A DNA stretch of 64,000 nt from Gammaproteobacteria bacterium (GTDB lineage Bacteria > Pseudomonadota > Gammaproteobacteria > Xanthomonadales > SZUA-36), in contig JAUIJU010000009.1 of assembly GCA_030431095.1 (NCBI GenBank), positions 1 to 64,000 of the forward strand. Reading direction: 5' to 3'. Shown here one piece after another: positions 52,441-60,316 of the stretch. Numbering within the stretch: the first letter of the stretch is position 1; the number at the start of each line of letters is the position of its first letter. Made by a program: the position numbers and the translations under genes. The notes beneath the pieces are model-generated. The model saw only the letters and a list, made by a program, of their open reading frames with translations. It searched no databases and was not told the DNA's origin.

Positions 52441-54108
52441 ATGACTTCACTCACGACCCTGGACTGGACGGTGGTGGCCGTCTACTTCCTGCTGCTGCTC
52501 GGCATCGTCATCGCGGTGGTGCGCAAGCAGACCGACACCACGCAGTACTTCCTGGCCGGCCGCAACGTCGGTTTCTTCGCCATCGGCGCCTCGATCTTCG
52601 CCTCCAACATCGGCTCCGAGCACATCGTGGGGCTGGCCGGGCAGGGCGCCTCGACCGGCCTGGCCATGGCGCACTACGAACTGCACGCCTGGGTGGTGGT
52701 GTTGCTGGCCTGGGTGTTCGTGCCCTTCTATTACAACTCCGGCGTGTTCACCATGCCCGAGTTCCTGGAAAAGCGTTTCGGCCCCAGGCCGCGCTGGATC
52801 CTGTCGCTGGTCTCGCTGGCCGCCTACGTGCTGACCAAGGTGTCGGTGACCGTCTACGCCGGCGCCATCGTGTTCTCCACCCTGTTGCCGGATACCTTCG
52901 GCACCCCGGAGAACGCCTTCTGGATCGGCGCCATCGCCACCGTGGTCCTGACCGGCCTGTACACCGTGGCCGGCGGGCTGAAGGCGGTGCTGTACACCGA
53001 TTCGGCGCAGGCCGTGGTCCTGCTGTTCGGCTCCCTGGCCATCACCTGGATCGGCCTCGATCGCCTCGGTGGCTGGGGCGAACTGCAGACCTTCGCCAGC
53101 ACCTCGGTGGCCGACTACGCCCTGTGGCGGCCGTTGTCCGATCCGGACTTTCCCTGGCTGGGCATCCTGATCGCCTCGCCCATCGTTGGCATCTGGTACT
53201 GGTGTACCGACCAGTACATCGTACAGCGCACCCTGGCCGCGAAGGACCTGCGCACCGCGCGGCGTGGCGCCCTGTTCGGCGCCCTGCTGAAGGTGTGGCC
53301 GGTGATGTTCTTCCTGGTGCCGGGTCTGATCGGCGCCGCCCTGCAGTCCAAGGGCCTGTTGCCGATTCCGGTTTCCGCGGAAGGCACCCTGGTGGGTGAC
53401 CAGGTGTTCCCCACCATGGTGGCCAACCTGCTGCCCGAGGGCCTGCGCGGCCTGGTGGTGGCCGGCCTGATGGCGGCGCTGATGAGTTCGCTGTCCTCGC
53501 TGTTCAATTCCACCGCCACCCTGTTCACGGTGGACGTCTACGAGAAACTCAGGCCCGAGGCCACCGAGCGGCACTACGTGAACGTGGGCCGCGCGGCGAC
53601 CTTCGTCGTGGTGCTGCTGGGCCTGGCCTGGATCCCGGTGATGCCGATGATCTCCCAGGGCGGCCTGTACCAGTACCTGCAAAGCGTGCAGGGGTACCTG
53701 GCGCCGCCCATCACCGCGGTGTTCCTGCTGGGCGTCTTCAACGACCGCATCAACAACCGCGGCGCGGTGTGGGGCCTGAGCCTGGGCTTCATCCTGGGCA
53801 TGGCCAAGCTCCTGGTGCAGGCCTTCTTCGGCGAAGGAAAAATCGAGAACCCGGCCTTCCTGGCGGCCATCGGCGATTTCAATTTCCTCTACTACTCCGG
53901 CGTGCTGTTCCTGATCAGCGTCCTGGTGATCATTTTCATGTCACGCACGGCGCCGGCGCCGGACAGGGAAAAGATTCGCGGCCTGACCATCTCGTCCATC
54001 GACCGGGCGGCGGTGCGCGCCAGCTGGACGCGTACGGACGTGATCCTGACGGCCGTGGTGCTGGGCCTGGTGGCCGGGCTGTACCTCTACTTCAGTTTCT
54101 GGATCTAG
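52441..54108 (+). CDS. Sodium/solute symporter (SSS/SGLT family)
   Basis: 555 residues from ATG 52441, 59 bp after GH67; GGAG lies eleven bases upstream. Thirteen to fourteen hydrophobic helices can be picked out. SGLT signatures include D-T-T-Q-Y-F-L-A-G-R-N near 31-41, A-S-N-I-G-S-E-H-I-V-G-L-A-G-Q-G-A near 58-74, G-L-Y-T-V-A-G-G-L-K-A-V near 174-185 and S-S-L-S-S-L-F-N-S-T-A-T. Sodium-driven inner-membrane uptake of xylose, aldobiouronic acid or glucuronate released by GH67 is the simplest reading. It is the last intact gene of the rightward xylan operon. Confidence 0.93.
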   Translation: MTSLTTLDWTVVAVYFLLLLGIVIAVVRKQTDTTQYFLAGRNVGFFAIGASIFASNIGSEHIVGLAGQGASTGLAMAHYELHAWVVVLLAWVFVPFYYNSGVFTMPEFLEKRFGPRPRWILSLVSLAAYVLTKVSVTVYAGAIVFSTLLPDTFGTPENAFWIGAIATVVLTGLYTVAGGLKAVLYTDSAQAVVLLFGSLAITWIGLDRLGGWGELQTFASTSVADYALWRPLSDPDFPWLGILIASPIVGIWYWCTDQYIVQRTLAAKDLRTARRGALFGALLKVWPVMFFLVPGLIGAALQSKGLLPIPVSAEGTLVGDQVFPTMVANLLPEGLRGLVVAGLMAALMSSLSSLFNSTATLFTVDVYEKLRPEATERHYVNVGRAATFVVVLLGLAWIPVMPMISQGGLYQYLQSVQGYLAPPITAVFLLGVFNDRINNRGAVWGLSLGFILGMAKLLVQAFFGEGKIENPAFLAAIGDFNFLYYSGVLFLISVLVIIFMSRTAPAPDREKIRGLTISSIDRAAVRASWTRTDVILTAVVLGLVAGLYLYFSFWI

Positions 54109-54318
54109 CCAGGGCCGCACACAGCAGTTCGTTGTTCACGTCCCAGTGGGCGAAGCGTCCCTGGAAGTGGGACGCGGCGCTGTCCAGTCGCCGGGCGGGT
54201 CCTGGGCCAGGGTCGCCGTCGTGGCGAGGAGCAAACAGGCGCCGGCCAGCCGCGCCCAGGGCCGGGCTGGCGGACGCGCGGCGCAGGCTCGCGGGCGTTT
54301 CGTGGCTTTCGCTGTCAT
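54092..54318 (-). pseudogene. Remnant of a GH10 xylanase-type gene
   Basis: On the minus strand an ATG at 54318 opens a signal-peptide-like stretch (basic start, then A-R-L-A-G-A-C-L-L-L-A-T-T-A-T-L-A-Q-D). After G-D-W the frame must shift to continue as A-A-S-H-F-Q-G-R-F-A-H-W-D-V-N-N-E-L-L, which matches the GH10 block in which H-W-D-V-N-N-E contains the acid/base Glu. It then runs out into C-A-A-L-A-R-S-R-N and a stop inside the end of the symporter gene. Most of the barrel is missing on both sides. Neither frame alone makes sense, so I read it as a deleted, frameshifted xylanase left in a glucuronoxylan locus. The rest of the 54109-54433 gap shows nothing else. Confidence 0.5.
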
Positions 54319-54433
54319 GCCCACGGAGTATAGACAAGCACCGATTCCCGCGGGCCGGTTTACCGCTGTCCCGAGACTGGTAGACTGGTCCGTGAAGCGG
54401 TCCCTGGCTCGGCGGCCGCACGTTCGGATTACC

Positions 54434-56119
54434 ATGTCGAAAACCAACAATGAATACGACGCCATCGTCGTCGGCTCCGGCATTTCCGGTGGCTGGGCCG
54501 CCAAGGAACTGACCGAAAAAGGCCTGCGCGTCCTCCAGCTCGAACGCGGCAAGAACATCGAGCACATCACCGACTACGTGCAGGCCACGAAAGGGCCCTG
54601 GGAATTTCCCCATCGCGGCCGGCCGACCCTGGCCATGAAAGAGGTCTACCCGGTCCTGAAGCGCGATTATCCGCTGGACGAGATCACGCCCGACTGGTGG
54701 GCCTCGGACCAGGACTCGCCCTACACCGAGGTCCAGCGTTTCGACTGGTTCCGCGGCTACCACGTGGGTGGTCGATCGCTGATGTGGGGGCGCCAGAGTT
54801 ACCGCCTGAGCGAGATGGACTTCGAGGCCAACGCGCGGGACGGCGTGGGCGCCGACTGGCCGGTGCGCTACGACGAGATCGCGCCCTGGTACGACCACGT
54901 CGAGCGGTTCGCGGGCATCGCGGGCTCGCAGGAAGGCCTGCCGCAACTGCCCGACGGGCAGTTTTTGCCGGCCATGCCGCTCAACTGCGTGGAAGAAGCG
55001 GCTGCGGAAAAGCTGGCGCAGGCCTTCGACGGCCAACGGCGCATCATTCCCGGGCGCAACGCCAACCTGACCCGGCCGCTGCCCGGTCGTTCACCATGCC
55101 AGTACCGCAACAAGTGCGCCCGTGGATGTCCCTTCGGTGCGTACTTCTCCACCCAGTCATCGACCCTGCCGGCGGCCATGGCCACGGGCCTGTTGACCCT
55201 GCAGCCGTTTTCCATCGTGCACGAGGTGCTGTTCGACCGGGAGCGGCGCCGCGCCACGGGGGTACGGGTCATGGATGCCGTCACCGGTGATACGCGCGAT
55301 TTTCATGCGAAAATCGTGTTCCTGTGCGCCTCGACGCTGAACAGCACCTGGATCCTGATGCGTTCGGCCACCGACGAGTGGGAGGGCGGCCTGGGCAGCA
55401 GCTCCGGGGAACTCGGCCACAACCTGATGGACCACCATTTCCGCGCCGGCGCCTCCGGCACCATGGACGGCTTCGACGACAAGGAGGTATATGGCCGGCG
55501 GCCCACCGGCTTCTACATTCCACGCTTCCAGAACATCGGCAAGGACAAGCGCGAATTCCTGCGTGGCTACGGCGTGCAGGGCGGCGCCAGTCGCTCGGGA
55601 TGGAGCCGGGCGGTGGCCGAGCTCGGGGTGGGCGGCGATTTCAAGGACCAGGCCTGCCGGCCCGGTGATTGGGGCATCGGCGGCACCGCCTTCGGTGAAA
55701 TGCTGCCACGGCACGAGAACCGCATCTGGATCGATCACGGCCGCGTCGACGCCTGGGGATTGCCGGTGCTGGCCTTCGATTGCGCGATCGGCGAGAACGA
55801 GCGCCAGATGCGCGTGGCCATGCAGAACGACATGGCGGAAATCCTGGAGGCGGCCGGGGCGCGCGACGTGCACCCCTGGGAAACCGAGTACTACCCGGGC
55901 GCCGGCATCCACGAGATGGGCACCGCGCGCATGGGTCGTGACCCGAAGACCTCGGTGCTGAACGAGTGGAACCAGGTCTGGGACTGCCCCAACGTGTTCG
56001 TGACGGACGGCTCCTTCATGGCTTCAGCCGCCTGCCAGAACCCGTCCCTGACCTACATGGCGTTCACCGCGCGCGCGGTGGACCACGCCGTGGGGGAACT
56101 CAACAGGAGAAACCTGTGA
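54434..56119 (+). CDS. GMC oxidoreductase, large subunit (sugar/alcohol dehydrogenase type)
   Basis: 561 residues from ATG 54434; the upstream ribosome-binding site is weak. FAD motif V-V-G-S-G-I-S-G-G near 12-20, then G-Y-H-V-G-G-R-S-L-M-W-G, a Cys cluster at 222, 228 and 232 (P-C-Q-Y-R-N-K-C-A-R-G-C-P-F-G), H-E-M-G-T-A-R-M-G near 493 and a late N-P-S-L-T-Y-M-A-F. These fit the membrane-associated gluconate 2-dehydrogenase, fructose dehydrogenase and glucoside 3-dehydrogenase large subunits. No signal peptide is visible; such subunits can be exported with a Tat-bearing small subunit, which is the next gene (GTGA overlap). Substrate is likely a sugar or glycoside. Confidence 0.9.
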   Translation: MSKTNNEYDAIVVGSGISGGWAAKELTEKGLRVLQLERGKNIEHITDYVQATKGPWEFPHRGRPTLAMKEVYPVLKRDYPLDEITPDWWASDQDSPYTEVQRFDWFRGYHVGGRSLMWGRQSYRLSEMDFEANARDGVGADWPVRYDEIAPWYDHVERFAGIAGSQEGLPQLPDGQFLPAMPLNCVEEAAAEKLAQAFDGQRRIIPGRNANLTRPLPGRSPCQYRNKCARGCPFGAYFSTQSSTLPAAMATGLLTLQPFSIVHEVLFDRERRRATGVRVMDAVTGDTRDFHAKIVFLCASTLNSTWILMRSATDEWEGGLGSSSGELGHNLMDHHFRAGASGTMDGFDDKEVYGRRPTGFYIPRFQNIGKDKREFLRGYGVQGGASRSGWSRAVAELGVGGDFKDQACRPGDWGIGGTAFGEMLPRHENRIWIDHGRVDAWGLPVLAFDCAIGENERQMRVAMQNDMAEILEAAGARDVHPWETEYYPGAGIHEMGTARMGRDPKTSVLNEWNQVWDCPNVFVTDGSFMASAACQNPSLTYMAFTARAVDHAVGELNRRNL

Positions 56120-56727
56120 GCGCGCCGGAACACACCCTGAGCCGCCGCGAGGCCCTGCGCCAGGTCACCGCACTGCTCGGCGGCGCGGCGCTGACCGGCG
56201 GCGCCGGGCTGCTGGCGGCGGCCATACCCTCCGCGGCCGCGGCCCGCACGGCGCTGGCCATGAGCAGCGAATTCGACGCCGGGGACATCGCCTGGCTGGA
56301 GGAAGTGGCCGACACCCTGCTGCCGGAAACCGATACGCCGGGCGCGAAGGCCGCGGCCACCGGCGCCTTCGTCGCGCTGATGGTCAGCGACACCTACACC
56401 GACGGCGAGCAGGCGCAGTTCCGCGAGGGCCTGCGCGACATCGAAGACTGGGCCGTGACGCATCACGGCGCCGGTTTCGTGGCGCTGTCACCCACCGACC
56501 GGCTGGCGGTTCTTGAGCATTTCGACGCCGAGCAGCATGCGTACATGAACGCCAAAGACGACGCGGCGCCGAAGCACCCGTTCCGGATGTTCAAGGAACT
56601 GGCGCTGTTCGGCTATTTCACGTCCGAAATCGGCATGCACCAGGCGCAGCGCTATACCGAGGTGCCTGGCCGCTTCGACCCCTGCGTGACCCGTGCCCCG
56701 GGCGACCGGAGCTGGGCGGGGGGCTGA
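56116..56727 (+). CDS. Gluconate 2-dehydrogenase subunit 3-like Tat protein
   Basis: 203 residues from GTG 56116, with AGGAG upstream and a GTGA overlap with the GMC gene. The N-terminus has a Tat signal (L-S-R-R-E-A-L-R-Q-V, then an Ala/Gly-rich stretch to A-A-A-R-T-A). The mature domain contains L-E-E-V-A-D-T-L-L-P-E-T-D-T-P-G-A-K-A-A, the hallmark of the subunit-3 family, and a C-terminal F-G-Y-F-T-S-E-I-G block. Such small subunits chaperone and export the GMC partner by hitchhiking. No cytochrome c third subunit follows here, so the electron acceptor is encoded elsewhere or differs. Confidence 0.9.
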   Translation: MSAPEHTLSRREALRQVTALLGGAALTGGAGLLAAAIPSAAAARTALAMSSEFDAGDIAWLEEVADTLLPETDTPGAKAAATGAFVALMVSDTYTDGEQAQFREGLRDIEDWAVTHHGAGFVALSPTDRLAVLEHFDAEQHAYMNAKDDAAPKHPFRMFKELALFGYFTSEIGMHQAQRYTEVPGRFDPCVTRAPGDRSWAGG

Positions 56728-56731
56728 GGCC

Positions 56732-58756
56732 TCAGAAGTTGCAGGCCTCCGGGTCGTCGGCCACGTACCAGGTCTGGTAGTTGCTGGCATGCGGGTTCAT
56801 GCAGCCCTTCAGGTTGCGCACCCGGATGTTGCGGAACTCGATGCGGTGTCCTTCGCTCTGCAGCGAGATGTAGCCTTCCCCCAGGGGTTCGCCCTCGGGC
56901 TTCAGCGCCGGATCGAAGTTCGCCACCACGCCACCGCCGGTCACCAGGTCGGTGTACTCCAGCACCGCTTCGCCATCGATGTAATGCACCACCCGCTCGC
57001 TGCCCAGCACCAGGGCCTCGGCATGCACCCAGCCGTCTCCGTAGATCGTCTGTGATGTCGACCAGATGCAGTGTTCCTCGGTGAACACGCCGTCGATGGT
57101 CACGTGGGTGCCTGGCGTGCACAGGTTGCCGGTCGGGCGGTGTTCACCTTCCTCCAGTCCGCCCAGGAACTGGGCCTCGATGGAAATCGGAAAGTCCTGC
57201 GCCGGGGGCATGCTGGCCGGCGCCTGGGAGTGCAGCATGGCGCCCGAATTGCGGAAGGCCCACGACTCGGTGCCGGGCGCCGGGTCGCCCACGAAGCGGT
57301 ACTCCAGGCTCAGGCGGTAGTGGGAAAAGGGCGTGTCGTAAAACAGGTGCCCGAAGCGGTTGTCGAAGGTCTCGTAGTTCTCGTAGCTGACCACCAGCTT
57401 GCCGTCCTCGACGCGGAAGGTGTCCAGCGGGTTGTCGCCAGCCGGGTAGCCCCGCACCTTGGGCGTCCAGCCGTCCAGGGATTCGCCGTCGAACAGGTCG
57501 ATCCACCCCGGTTCACGCGCCCCCGATCGGGCCGTCTCGCCGAGGTCGACGGCGCCATGGTCGAGCGCGTCCAGCACCTGCTCGGTGGCGCGGTACGCCA
57601 CGGCGTGCGGATTGCCGCGTGAGCCCAGAGCGCTGATATTGATGGTCACGGCCACCACCAGGTCGTGCTCGCCGTGTTCGGTGGCCACGCCGGGGAACAG
57701 CTTCCAGGCGGTCAGGCCGCCGACGCTGCCGCCGCTGTGGCCCAGTTCGCGAATCGTGCGCTGCCCGATTTGCACCTCGCCCGATGCGAAGCCCAGCCCA
57801 TAGCCGTGTGACGTGTCGCCGTCTGCCAGCGGCAGGGGCGTGACCAGGGTTCGCCAGGTTTCCGGACGCAGCAGCTCGCCGGCCAGCAGGGCGTTGCCCA
57901 GGCGCACCAGGTCTGAGGGGGTGCCGATCAGGCCGCCGCCGGCGATCTTGTAGCTGTTGTCGGCATACGGCGCGCGAAAGGAATGCTCCGGTGACTGGTT
58001 GTAAAAGGCCACCGTTCGTGGGTCCGGGTCAGGTGCGTTTTCCGCCATCGTGGCGCCCATGCCGGCAGGGGAGAGCACCCGGCGCTGCAGCAGTTCCGTG
58101 AACGGCTCGCCGGCCGCCGCGGCCATCGCGGCCGAGAGCATATTGAAGCCGTAGGAGCTGTAGCGATACCGCGTTCCCGGCTCGAACAGCAGTCGGTCGT
58201 CAGCCACCAGCCCCAGTGCGTCGGCCACGCGGTCGTAGTGAACGTCGTGGTAATTCTCCAGCGGTGACTGGTAGTGCCGGATGCCGGCCTGGTGGGCGGC
58301 CAGCTGCCGCAGGGTGAAAGGCCAGCGCTTGGCCGGGAAATCGGGCACGTAGTCGTGGAACGGGACGTCCAGGGCGATCAGCCCTTCTTCCACCATCCGG
58401 CCCAGCGCCACCGTCGTGATCGGTTTACTGACACTGCCGATGCGGTACAGCGAGTCCGGCGTCGCCGGGATGTGCGCGTCAAGGTCGGCGTAGCCCACGG
58501 CGCCGGCGTACACCAGCGCCCCGTCCAGCCCGATGGCCAGGGAAATGGACGGCAGGTGGTGCCGGGCCCGTTCGTCGGCCAGCATTGCCTGTATCTCATC
58601 ACGCAGGGCGAGGGGCAGGGGCGACTCGGGCAGTGCGGAGACCACCGCGGAATCCTGGTCCGGAAAGGTCTCGTGCATGGACCACAGCCAGGCCGCGATC
58701 GCGATGGCGAGGAGCAGGACGAATCCAACGATCCAGAGAACGATTTTTTTCAGCAT
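56732..58756 (-). CDS. Serine hydrolase (beta-lactamase fold) fused to DUF1080 / 3-keto-glycoside hydrolase-like domain
   Basis: 674 residues from ATG 58756. One N-terminal hydrophobic helix (about 5-26) anchors or exports it. Residues about 45-420 are a class C beta-lactamase-like domain with Ser108-Val-Ser-Lys111 (SxxK), Tyr199-Ser-Ser and H-S-G-G-S-V-G-G. From about 445 (G-W-I-D-L-F-D-G-E-S-L-D-G-W) to the end is a DUF1080 concanavalin-like domain (A-F-R-N-S-G-A-M, G-Y-I-S-L-Q-S-E-G, F-R-N-I-R-V-R). DUF1080 proteins include 3-keto-disaccharide hydrolases. The fusion may be a bifunctional periplasmic enzyme. It follows an M14-type gene and converges on the GMC pair. Confidence 0.87.
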   Translation of the reverse strand: MLKKIVLWIVGFVLLLAIAIAAWLWSMHETFPDQDSAVVSALPESPLPLALRDEIQAMLADERARHHLPSISLAIGLDGALVYAGAVGYADLDAHIPATPDSLYRIGSVSKPITTVALGRMVEEGLIALDVPFHDYVPDFPAKRWPFTLRQLAAHQAGIRHYQSPLENYHDVHYDRVADALGLVADDRLLFEPGTRYRYSSYGFNMLSAAMAAAAGEPFTELLQRRVLSPAGMGATMAENAPDPDPRTVAFYNQSPEHSFRAPYADNSYKIAGGGLIGTPSDLVRLGNALLAGELLRPETWRTLVTPLPLADGDTSHGYGLGFASGEVQIGQRTIRELGHSGGSVGGLTAWKLFPGVATEHGEHDLVVAVTINISALGSRGNPHAVAYRATEQVLDALDHGAVDLGETARSGAREPGWIDLFDGESLDGWTPKVRGYPAGDNPLDTFRVEDGKLVVSYENYETFDNRFGHLFYDTPFSHYRLSLEYRFVGDPAPGTESWAFRNSGAMLHSQAPASMPPAQDFPISIEAQFLGGLEEGEHRPTGNLCTPGTHVTIDGVFTEEHCIWSTSQTIYGDGWVHAEALVLGSERVVHYIDGEAVLEYTDLVTGGGVVANFDPALKPEGEPLGEGYISLQSEGHRIEFRNIRVRNLKGCMNPHASNYQTWYVADDPEACNF

Positions 58757-58776
58757 GGTGCGGGTTTCCCCTGGTA

Positions 58777-59676
58777 TCAGCAGCCGGCCGCGAGGGCATG
58801 ATCCAGGCCCCCGCGCACTGCCGCCAGTTGCGCCTGGATGCACTCGGCCGGGTGGGTGCGGGGGCTGTCCGGGTAGACCTCGGTCGTCGTGCAGTACCGG
58901 GCGCCGGTGAACCCGGTGCACAGGTTCAGACGCTTCACGTCGTAGTGAATGACGCCATCCTGCGCCACCGGTTCGCCGATCAGGCGGCCCTCGCCGTCCG
59001 CCGGGGCGATGTGCGTGACTTCGCGCACGGCGGCGATGACCGCGGCCTGGAAGCCGGGGCCGGGGTTGTCGGTGTCGCCTACGGTATAAAAGCCGTCGGG
59101 GATGTCCCAAACCGCCTGCTCGAGGGCGTCGCGCGCCGCGCGCTCGGGCCGGAACACGGTGTTGTCGGTGTCCGTGGTTTCGTGCAGGTCCATGTGCACC
59201 AGCAACGCGCTGTCCAGCGCGGCGACCGCGGCCATCAGCGCGGTGCATTCCTCGGCCGGGCTGTCGGGATGAAACGAGCGGTTGGGGTCGATGGCCAGCG
59301 GGTTCCAGCGGTTGATGGTTTCGTAGGCCCAGGGACTGATACAGGGCGCGCAGGCGATGTTCAGCCGGTCGGCATAGTGGTCAGCGGCGTGCTCCAGGAA
59401 CGCCAGCGCGCCGTGGACCCCGCTGGTCTCGTAACCGTGAACGCCCCCGGTGATCAGCACCGTGGGATTCTCCGGCGACCAGTCCCCGGTGGTGGCCAGG
59501 AACAGGGGGTAGCGGGCGGGATCGTACGACAGCGCCCCGTACTGGCTCAGTTCCAGGCCTGGCGGCAGGGTTTCCAGGCGCTGCAGCACGTCGTCGCGGT
59601 AGGAACGTTTGATCGACTGCCGGTCGCGCCAGGCCGCCTTCTCTTTTTCGCCCCAGGGCGAGCGTGATTCGATCAT
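58777..59676 (-). CDS. M14-type zinc deacylase/carboxypeptidase (aspartoacylase-like)
   Basis: 299 residues from ATG 59676. Zinc ligands appear as His80-x-x-Glu83 in G-G-V-H-G-Y-E-T and a later His in H-M-D-L-H-E-T (161 or 165), with a N-R-W-N-P-L-A-I-D-P-N-R-S-F Arg/Asn substrate block, as in M14 succinylglutamate desuccinylase/aspartoacylase-like proteins. The C-terminal catalytic Glu may be in T-T-T-E-V-Y-P. No signal peptide. It precedes the serine hydrolase-DUF1080 gene by 20 bp and probably shares its transcript. Substrate could be an N-acyl amino acid or small peptide. Confidence 0.82.
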   Translation of the reverse strand: MIESRSPWGEKEKAAWRDRQSIKRSYRDDVLQRLETLPPGLELSQYGALSYDPARYPLFLATTGDWSPENPTVLITGGVHGYETSGVHGALAFLEHAADHYADRLNIACAPCISPWAYETINRWNPLAIDPNRSFHPDSPAEECTALMAAVAALDSALLVHMDLHETTDTDNTVFRPERAARDALEQAVWDIPDGFYTVGDTDNPGPGFQAAVIAAVREVTHIAPADGEGRLIGEPVAQDGVIHYDVKRLNLCTGFTGARYCTTTEVYPDSPRTHPAECIQAQLAAVRGGLDHALAAGC

Positions 59677-59743
59677 GAGCCGTCGTCAAGCGTGGGTCCG
59701 GCGCCATGCTACACTTTTTCGTCCGCTGCCGAGGCCTGAGCCC

Positions 59744-60205
59744 ATGTCCCGTTCTGCCCCCCTTCTCATGGCGCTCCTGGTGCTGTCCGCTTGCGCCGCG
59801 CTGCAGGATGATCTCGACCCGCCGAAGATCAGCATCGAGAACTTCCGGTCCCTGCCCGGTGAAGGCGCCGGGCCCCGCTTCGAAGTGGACCTGCGCATTC
59901 AAAACCCCAACCAGCAGTCGCTGGACATCGCGGGCATCGGTTACGAGATCGCCCTGCAGGACGTGGACCTGATCTCCGGCGTGACCAATCAGGTGCCGCT
60001 GATCGAAGGTTACTCCGAGGAAGTGGTGACCCTGGAATCGGGCCTGAACACGTTTCACCTGTTGCGCTTCCTGGCCGAACTGGGCGGTGGCCGCCGCACC
60101 CTGGACCGGCTGGACTACGAGGTTGCGGTGAAGGTGGACTTCAACGGCTTCATGCCCACGCAGCGCATTGTGGAATCCGGCGTGATCGGTGAGCCCCGGG
60201 ACTGA
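59744..60205 (+). CDS. LEA type 2 (WHy-domain) lipoprotein
   Basis: 153 residues from ATG 59744. The short signal ends in a lipobox L-S-A-C with the acylated Cys at about residue 17. The rest is one WHy/LEA-14 beta-sandwich (P-K-I-S-I-E-N-F, F-E-V-D-L-R-I-Q-N-P-N, Y-E-V-A-V-K-V-D-F-N-G-F). Bacterial members are periplasmic lipoproteins of unknown, possibly stress-related function. Divergent from the M14 gene; no functional link to neighbours is evident. Confidence 0.85.
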   Translation: MSRSAPLLMALLVLSACAALQDDLDPPKISIENFRSLPGEGAGPRFEVDLRIQNPNQQSLDIAGIGYEIALQDVDLISGVTNQVPLIEGYSEEVVTLESGLNTFHLLRFLAELGGGRRTLDRLDYEVAVKVDFNGFMPTQRIVESGVIGEPRD

Positions 60206-60316
60206 AATACCCGGTGGAGGCCCGCCTGGCGTCGTGATAGCGTAAGCTCCGACCCGTTCCCGCCAGCCCCACGAGGCCCCATCGCTTCCCAACGCGACCA
60301 GCACCGCCTGCTGACC

